DNA from: an uncultured Kordiimonas sp.
GTDB taxonomy: Bacteria > Pseudomonadota > Alphaproteobacteria > Sphingomonadales > Kordiimonadaceae
Length of the DNA stretch: 64,000 nt
Assembly: GCA_947503575.1 (NCBI GenBank)
Contig: CANNDZ010000001.1
Coordinates: 992,001-1,056,000 of the forward strand
Direction of reading: 5' to 3'
Shown: piece by piece, positions 59,238 through 64,000 of the stretch
Position numbering within the stretch: position 1 is the stretch's first letter
Layout of the letters: the number at the start of each line of letters is the position of its first letter
Made by a program: the position numbers and the translations under genes
The notes under the pieces: generated by a model
Told to the model about the DNA's origin: nothing
The model's database searches: none
Seen by the model: only the letters and a program-made list of their open reading frames with translations

Positions 59238-60345
59238 CAATAATGACTTTCAGTATCTGTTGAGCTGCAGTTCCATCCCCGTAGGGATTATGGGCCTCTG
59301 CCATGGTTTTATAGTGACCTTCGTCATCCAGCAACTTTGTTGTCTCGCTAACGATCAGGTTTTTATCTGTGCCGACGAGCTTTACCGTGCCAGCTGCTAC
59401 AGCCTCTGGTCGCTCGGTTGTGCCACGCATCACCAGTAAAGGTTTACCCAAGGACGGGGCTTCCTCTTGCACGCCGCCAGAGTCGGTCAAGATGATGTGA
59501 GACCTGTTCATAAGGTAGACGAAAGCCGGATAGTCCTGGGGAGCGATGAGGTGGATGTTGGGCTTGTCGGCCAGCAATGTGTGCACAGGGTCCTGCACAT
59601 TTGGATTGAGGTGGACAGGGTACAAAATTTCCAAATCATCACGGGATGATATCTGCGCGAGTGCTGAGCAAATATTTTTAAAGCCATCTCCAAAGCTCTC
59701 GCGGCGGTGGCCGGTAACCAGAATGAGTTTCTTGCTGCTATCAAGAAATGAGAATTGATCCTCAAACGACGACATCTGCTCGGGGTCACCCTTGATACGA
59801 TCAAGGGCCATAAACAGTGCATCAACCACGGTATTGCCAGTGACATGGACTTTTTCTGGGCTGATATTTTCCCTCAACAGATTGTTTTGAGACCCATTGG
59901 TTGGAGCAAAACAGTGTGCTGACAGATTGTCTGTAATCAGCCTGTTGGCTTCCTCAGGCCATGGGGAATAGAGATTGTGCGTACGGAGCCCCGCTTCCAC
60001 ATGGCCAATCGGAATTTGCTGATAGTAGGCGGCCAGAGATGCAGACATCGTCGTGTTGGTGTCGCCGTGAACCAAAATAAGGTCGGGCTGCTCACTTTGC
60101 AGGACAGAGGTGAGATCGGTCAAAATCCGTGCGGTTACATCGGCTAAACCCTGAGCATTCCTCATAATATTGAGATCATAGTCTACCCTGATGTCGAAAA
60201 AGTCCAGAACTTGGTCCAACATGTCCCGGTGTTGAGCTGTAACACACACCCGGTTGTCTATCCCGTCTGCGGCCTCAAGCGCATGCACAACGGGAGCCAT
60301 TTTGATGGCTTCTGGGCGGGTGCCAAAAATTTGCAGAACTTTCAT
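59224..60345 (-). CDS. wecB: UDP-N-acetylglucosamine 2-epimerase (non-hydrolysing)
   Basis: Interconverts UDP-GlcNAc and UDP-ManNAc. The 373 residues match E. coli WecB from the N-terminus ([19 protein letters not shown]) through [68 protein letters not shown] and [29 protein letters not shown] considered WbpI, the 2,3-diacetamido epimerase of the related pathway, but the partner wecC favours WecB. First gene of the two-gene wecB-wecC unit. Confidence 0.94.
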   Translation of the reverse strand: MKVLQIFGTRPEAIKMAPVVHALEAADGIDNRVCVTAQHRDMLDQVLDFFDIRVDYDLNIMRNAQGLADVTARILTDLTSVLQSEQPDLILVHGDTNTTMSASLAAYYQQIPIGHVEAGLRTHNLYSPWPEEANRLITDNLSAHCFAPTNGSQNNLLRENISPEKVHVTGNTVVDALFMALDRIKGDPEQMSSFEDQFSFLDSSKKLILVTGHRRESFGDGFKNICSALAQISSRDDLEILYPVHLNPNVQDPVHTLLADKPNIHLIAPQDYPAFVYLMNRSHIILTDSGGVQEEAPSLGKPLLVMRGTTERPEAVAAGTVKLVGTDKNLIVSETTKLLDDEGHYKTMAEAHNPYGDGTAAQQILKVIIDAYL

Positions 60346-60409
60346 TCTTTTACCAGCGTAATGTGAATATTTTTTTGTGGAATTTGAGGTGTCAAAGTAT
60401 TCGCGTAGA

Positions 60410-60469
60410 TGGAATACTTAACGGATTCCATTTGGGTCCAAAAGCTTAAGGCTAATAAGCAGTTTTTTT
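60410..60469. other. Inverted repeats left of the recombinase gene
   Basis: TGGAAT (60410-60415) and ATTCCA (60425-60430) form 6-base arms around a 9-base spacer. A second repeat, GCTTA (60444-60448) and TAAGC (60456-60460), is followed by a run of seven T. They sit between wecB and the serine recombinase. The first could be a recombination or regulatory site; the second a weak terminator. Symmetry only. Confidence 0.3.
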
Positions 60470-60546
60470 GATCAATCAATCGACTTGACTGTGCCGTCAT
60501 ACGGAGCAAGTGTCCAGAGCGAATTTAACGATGTTGGGGAAATGGT

Positions 60547-62091
60547 TTGGCGCAAGACTCTAGTCCGGGAATGGCAGTTAAATATGTCCGTATGTCTACT
60601 GAGCACCAGAAGTATTCTACAGAAAATCAATCTGCCAAAATTCAGGAGTATGCCGAGCATCATAACCTCAAAATTGTCAAAACTTATGAAGACAAAGGAA
60701 AAAGCGGGCTATCTATTGACGGTAGGCCGGCACTGAAACAACTGATTGCAGATGCGCAGTCGGGGGGTGCTCCTTTCAAATATGTGTTGGTTTATGACGT
60801 AAGCAGATGGGGCCGGTTTCAAGACGCCGACGAATCTGCATACTACGAGTACCTGTGTAAGCAGGCAGGGCTGCAGGTCATTTATTGCGCTGAACAATTT
60901 GAGAATGACGGCTCTCCCGTCTCAACGATCGTGAAAGGCGTTAAGCGCGCTATGGCGGGCGAATATAGCCGAGAGCTCTCGGCCAAGGTCTTTGCAGGCC
61001 AATGTCGTCTTATTGAACATGGTTACAAACAAGGCGGGCCGGCGGGCTATGGACTGCGGCGTATGTTGATTGATCAAAATGGCTGCGAAAAAGTTATTTT
61101 GAAGCCTGGGGAGCATAAGAGTTTACAGACAGACCGAGTGATCCTTGTCCCGGGACCATTGGAAGAGGTGAAATGGGTCAACACTATTTATGGCTGGTAT
61201 GTGAGAGATGGCTTCACTTTGCATGAGATTGCTGCTCGATTGACCACGGAAGGTGTGACGGCAGAACAGGGTAGAAACTGGACGCCCGCCATTGTGCGTC
61301 AAATTCTCAGCAACGAAAAATACATTGGCAACAACATATTTAATAGGCGTTCATTTAAGTTAAAACGCCGTCGTGTTGTTAATCCGCCGGATATGTGGGT
61401 ACGGAAAGATGGAGCGTTTGAAGCTATTGTTCCCAAAGACCTATTTGACAGCGCACAGGAAAAACTTGATCGACGGCGCAAACACTTTTCAGAAGAAGAG
61501 ATGCTTGCGGGTCTCGTTCAGCTACTAAGGCGCGAAGGAAGTCTATCTACCAAACTGATTGATGCTGATCCAACCGTCCCTTCTTCACTAACTTTCATCA
61601 ATAGATTTGGCAGCTTATTCGAAGCATACGCCAAGGTTGGATACGCACATGGAAGTCGGTATGAGCGATGGCAATTGAGAAAGCGTTTGCTTGATAAGGC
61701 GCTCAGTCTTTTTGAGCAACTGGAACAAACCTTGTTAAACAGTGGGGGCAGAGTGGAGAAGCACTCTGCCCCTTTTCTTTTGTCTGTGAATAATGAGTGT
61801 CAGATTTCTCTAAATGTCCTGAGAAGCCATCATACCCACTATGGCCAGTGCTGGGCACCCATTCGGAAGGTACCAAAAGCTGATCTGAAAATTCTGGCTC
61901 GTATGGATGCAATGAACCTAGATGTCCTTGACTTTATCGCTGTGCCGCTTGCGCATGAGCATCATGCTGATGCCGTCATAACCCCTTCAAACGAGAGCAT
62001 CTATGCATGTTGGCGTTTTGATGATTTGAAGTTCCTAGGCGCTATTGCCGCACGAAGTTCTGTTGGCGTTCTGAACGCCAATGCCGAGTGA
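60547..62091 (+). CDS. Serine recombinase (resolvase/invertase family, large)
   Basis: A 514-residue site-specific recombinase. The resolvase domain has nucleophile Ser17 in AVKYVRMSTEHQ, DVSRWGRFQDADESAYYEYL with conserved Arg, and the helix AMAGEYSRELSAKVF. The Recombinase domain spans about 175-290 (AARLTTEGVTAEQGRNWTPAIVRQILSNEKYIGN). A C-terminal part of about 215 residues lacks the zinc-ribbon cysteines of phage integrases. The start is TTG at 60547 with GGGGA at six bases; an in-frame ATG at 60571 is the alternative. It is followed by two ParB-like genes. A strong terminator sequence is embedded at about codon 400. Likely mobilises the neighbouring DNA. Confidence 0.88.
   Translation: MAQDSSPGMAVKYVRMSTEHQKYSTENQSAKIQEYAEHHNLKIVKTYEDKGKSGLSIDGRPALKQLIADAQSGGAPFKYVLVYDVSRWGRFQDADESAYYEYLCKQAGLQVIYCAEQFENDGSPVSTIVKGVKRAMAGEYSRELSAKVFAGQCRLIEHGYKQGGPAGYGLRRMLIDQNGCEKVILKPGEHKSLQTDRVILVPGPLEEVKWVNTIYGWYVRDGFTLHEIAARLTTEGVTAEQGRNWTPAIVRQILSNEKYIGNNIFNRRSFKLKRRRVVNPPDMWVRKDGAFEAIVPKDLFDSAQEKLDRRRKHFSEEEMLAGLVQLLRREGSLSTKLIDADPTVPSSLTFINRFGSLFEAYAKVGYAHGSRYERWQLRKRLLDKALSLFEQLEQTLLNSGGRVEKHSAPFLLSVNNECQISLNVLRSHHTHYGQCWAPIRKVPKADLKILARMDAMNLDVLDFIAVPLAHEHHADAVITPSNESIYACWRFDDLKFLGAIAARSSVGVLNANAE
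61745..61781 (+). terminator. Intrinsic-terminator sequence inside the recombinase reading frame
   Basis: A perfect 11-bp stem (GGGGCAGAGTG / CACTCTGCCCC), a 6-base loop and then TTTTCTTTT on the coding strand. It lies at about codons 400-412 of the recombinase, in the region between the DNA-binding domain and the C-terminal domain. It has all features of a rho-independent terminator, yet the frame stays open through it. If active it would truncate most recombinase messages and reduce ParB-like gene expression. Confidence 0.65.
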
Positions 62092-62112
62092 CCGACAACT
62101 GAAAGGAGAAAC

Positions 62113-63021
62113 ATGATGTTGGACGATACGCCAGAGACGGCTGAGATGATCCCGGTGGATCAGATCGAAGTCTTAAACTCTAGAGACCGAAACCTCAAAG
62201 TATTTGAGGAGATTGTCGAAAACATTAAGGCTATTGGGCTTAAGAAACCCATCACGGTTTCCAGGCGAACCGAAGACGCAGAGGCATCAGCCCCCTACAT
62301 ACTGGTGTGTGGTGAGGGACGCCTGAACGCATTCAAAGTTCTTGGAGAGGCCAAAATTCCAGCACTTGTGATTGACGTGACCGAAGAAGACGCTTTGATT
62401 ATGAGCCTCGCCGAGAACATTGCGCGACGCGGGTACAGACCGCTTGAAGTTTTGGCTGATATTGAAGCGTTGAGAAAAAGGGGACATTCCGCAAAGGAGA
62501 TCATCCGAAAGACCGGCCTCTCAAGCAAATATGTTTACGACGTTGTGTTTCTGATTGAGAAAGGTGAGGAGCGGCTTGTTGAGGGCGTCCAGCGTGGCCG
62601 GATACCGCTGACGGCCGCTCTTGAGATAGCGCGGGCCAAAGATGGTAATGAGAATTTGGGTGATATGCTTGAGGAAGCTTATCAGACAGGGCAGCTCAAA
62701 GGGAAACAACTAATAGAGGCCAAGCGACTGGTTGAGAAGCGAGCGACGCACGGACCAAGTAGGAGAGGGGCTGAACAGCGCAAACCGCCGACAACGAGTG
62801 CTAACTTGGTTCGCACCTACCAGAGAGAAGTCGAGCGTCAACGAAAAATGGTTCTGAAAGCAGACCATACGCATCAGCAATTTCTACTCGTTGTAGAATG
62901 TCTAAAGAGTCTGTTCAGCAACGACAGTTTTGTGGCGCTGCTAAGGGCACAGGATTTGACAACTTTGCCTCAGTGCTTGGGTGATAGGTTACAGATTCAA
63001 CAAGAGGAGAAAATAGCGTGA
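62113..63021 (+). CDS. ParB N-terminal domain protein
   Basis: A 302-residue ParB/Spo0J-like protein. The nuclease-like N-terminal domain has CGEGRLNAFKVLGEAKIPALVID in the place of the GERR nucleotide site and SLAENIARRGYRPLEVLADIE. A helix-turn-helix follows (HSAKEIIRKTGLSSKYVYDVVFLI), and the C-terminal part is basic and coiled (VRTYQREVERQRKMVLKAD). The ATG at 62113 has AGGAGA upstream. No ParA lies beside it. It is 21 bases after the recombinase and overlaps the next gene by four bases. Confidence 0.85.
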   Translation: MMLDDTPETAEMIPVDQIEVLNSRDRNLKVFEEIVENIKAIGLKKPITVSRRTEDAEASAPYILVCGEGRLNAFKVLGEAKIPALVIDVTEEDALIMSLAENIARRGYRPLEVLADIEALRKRGHSAKEIIRKTGLSSKYVYDVVFLIEKGEERLVEGVQRGRIPLTAALEIARAKDGNENLGDMLEEAYQTGQLKGKQLIEAKRLVEKRATHGPSRRGAEQRKPPTTSANLVRTYQREVERQRKMVLKADHTHQQFLLVVECLKSLFSNDSFVALLRAQDLTTLPQCLGDRLQIQQEEKIA

Positions 63022-63998
63022 GTAAAAAGGCCAAAGTGAATGAGATTTTTCCCGGTGTTAGAGGCGCAGCCAGCGGTGACGCGGATATCGTCAGTACTTA
63101 TAAAAAAGCACCGCTCAACCCACTCCTTGGATTTGAATTGGAAACCTATCAAATACCAATTGGTGACCTACAGCCCAGTAAAAGGGTAGCAGAAGGTATT
63201 ATCACAACACGCAAGTTTAAGCAGATCGTTTCATCTATCGAAGAGATCGGACTCATTGAGCCTCTCTCCATTGTTCGATTGGGCGAGGATGAGGATGGCT
63301 TCCTTTTGTTGGATGGTCACTTGAGAGCGCTGGCACTCAAACAATTGACGCGTAGTGTGGCTCCTTGCTTAATTGCGGTCGATGACGAGACTTATACATA
63401 CAACCACCGTATCAACAGGCTTTCGACCGTGCAGGAGCACTATATGATCCGTCGCGCTATCGACCGGGGCGTGAGTAAAGAGCGGCTCGCGAAAGCATTT
63501 GATGTAAACCTAAGTTCAATTAATCGCCGAGTGAGCCTTCTAGACGGGATTTGTCCTAAAGCAGTTGAACTCCTTAAAGACAGACAATTCACACCAGGGC
63601 TTTCAAGATTCCTAAGAAAGATGAAGGCTGTTCGACAGATAGAGGCGGTCGAGTTGATGATTGCTGGCGATAGCTTTACGGAAGCACATGCTGCTGCCTT
63701 GTTGAAGGCAACTAAACCTGAACAACGGTCAGACTATGTTGCCAAAAAGACGAAGAACGAACGGGTTCCTATCGAACGGATCGTGAAACTGGAAAAAGAG
63801 ATGGATAAAGTGCAAGGACAGTATCAATCGGCTGAAGAGAGCTATGGTAGCGACTTGCTACAGCTGACGGCCGCGCGCGGTTATATTCGGAAGTTATTGA
63901 GCAACCAAAAGGTCAACCAGTTTCTGGTCGATCATGAAGCCGAAATTTTGTCTCAACTTGGATTGGTTTTAGAGAATGAAGCATCAGCTAAAGTATGA
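63018..63998 (+). CDS. ParB/RepB-like plasmid partition family protein
   Basis: A 326-residue protein: a ParB-type N-terminal domain (YQIPIGDLQPSKRV, GLIEPLSIVRLGEDEDGFLLLDGHLRALALKQL, with DGHLR at the GERR position). A helix-turn-helix (GVSKERLAKAFDVNLSSINRRVSLL) and a RepB C-terminal-like region (TPGLSRFLRKMKAVRQIEAVEL) follow. GTG start at 63018 follows GAGGAG and overlaps the previous stop. In plasmids RepB works with RepA (a ParA) and RepC; neither is visible here. It ends two bases before the window edge. Confidence 0.87.
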   Translation: MSKKAKVNEIFPGVRGAASGDADIVSTYKKAPLNPLLGFELETYQIPIGDLQPSKRVAEGIITTRKFKQIVSSIEEIGLIEPLSIVRLGEDEDGFLLLDGHLRALALKQLTRSVAPCLIAVDDETYTYNHRINRLSTVQEHYMIRRAIDRGVSKERLAKAFDVNLSSINRRVSLLDGICPKAVELLKDRQFTPGLSRFLRKMKAVRQIEAVELMIAGDSFTEAHAAALLKATKPEQRSDYVAKKTKNERVPIERIVKLEKEMDKVQGQYQSAEESYGSDLLQLTAARGYIRKLLSNQKVNQFLVDHEAEILSQLGLVLENEASAKV

Positions 63999-64000
63999 CA

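Noticed and set aside
59224-60345. WbpI-type UDP-diacetamido epimerase
   Set aside because: The sequence follows WecB closely and the overlapping partner is WecC, so UDP-GlcNAc 2-epimerase is preferred.

Overview
The window looks like a chromosomal segment of an alphaproteobacterium of intermediate GC. The evidence is the style of the genes: a TorF-type porin, orphan histidine kinases with the [16 protein letters not shown]-box, a MarR-type regulator of the kind linked to EPS clusters, and a serine recombinase next to ParB/RepB-like genes. A marine lineage such as Kordiimonadales is possible, but I cannot fix the taxonomy from sequence reading alone.

Region 1 (1-27.4 kb) is mostly ordinary chromosome. 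It holds a partial nitrilase, gamma-glutamyltransferase, an RND efflux pair, two histidine kinases, purD, xseA, an M23 peptidase, a TorF-type porin, an inositol-monophosphatase-family enzyme, PmbA/TldE and a Met/His-rich membrane pair that may relate to copper. A minus-strand run of secreted or Tat-exported enzymes follows: an MBL hydrolase, a PLP aminotransferase, UbiD and a periplasmic-type chorismate mutase. After that come a VOC protein, an exported M20 hydrolase and a DhlA-like haloalkane dehalogenase. Region 2 (27.5-29.3 kb) is a tRNA-Ser(GCU) gene followed by AT-rich DNA with one four-TM orphan protein; it looks like the left edge of accessory DNA.

Region 3 (29.3-60.3 kb) is a surface polysaccharide locus. 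wbpB-wbpD-wbpE run leftward. An EPS-type MarR regulator and wbpA diverge from them, so the four enzymes for UDP-GlcNAc(3NAc)A are present. wecB-wecC at the far end add UDP-ManNAcA. Between them lie a flippase, a Wzy-like polymerase, two GT4 glycosyltransferases, a polysaccharide deacetylase, an AAC(3)-fold acyltransferase, a bi-domain oxidoreductase, a heparinase-like lyase and an alkaline-phosphatase-superfamily protein. No initiating sugar-phosphate transferase and no Wza/Wzc export genes are inside the window.

Embedded in Region 3 (36.6-45.6 kb) is the most unusual unit: ten tightly packed, largely overlapping genes. They encode a split transketolase, an acyl carrier protein, an acyl-AMP ligase, LuxE-like and LuxC-like proteins, a FabZ-like dehydratase, a GMC oxidoreductase with a small partner, and an SDR. 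No luciferase genes are present. I read it as a pathway that loads an acid on ACP, reduces it to an aldehyde and possibly condenses it with a C2 ketol to make an unusual glycan or lipid substituent. Gene remnants mark its left border.

Region 4 (60.5-64 kb) is a serine recombinase followed by two ParB-like genes without a ParA, probably the core of an integrated element that continues past the window. A strong intrinsic-terminator sequence sits inside the recombinase reading frame.
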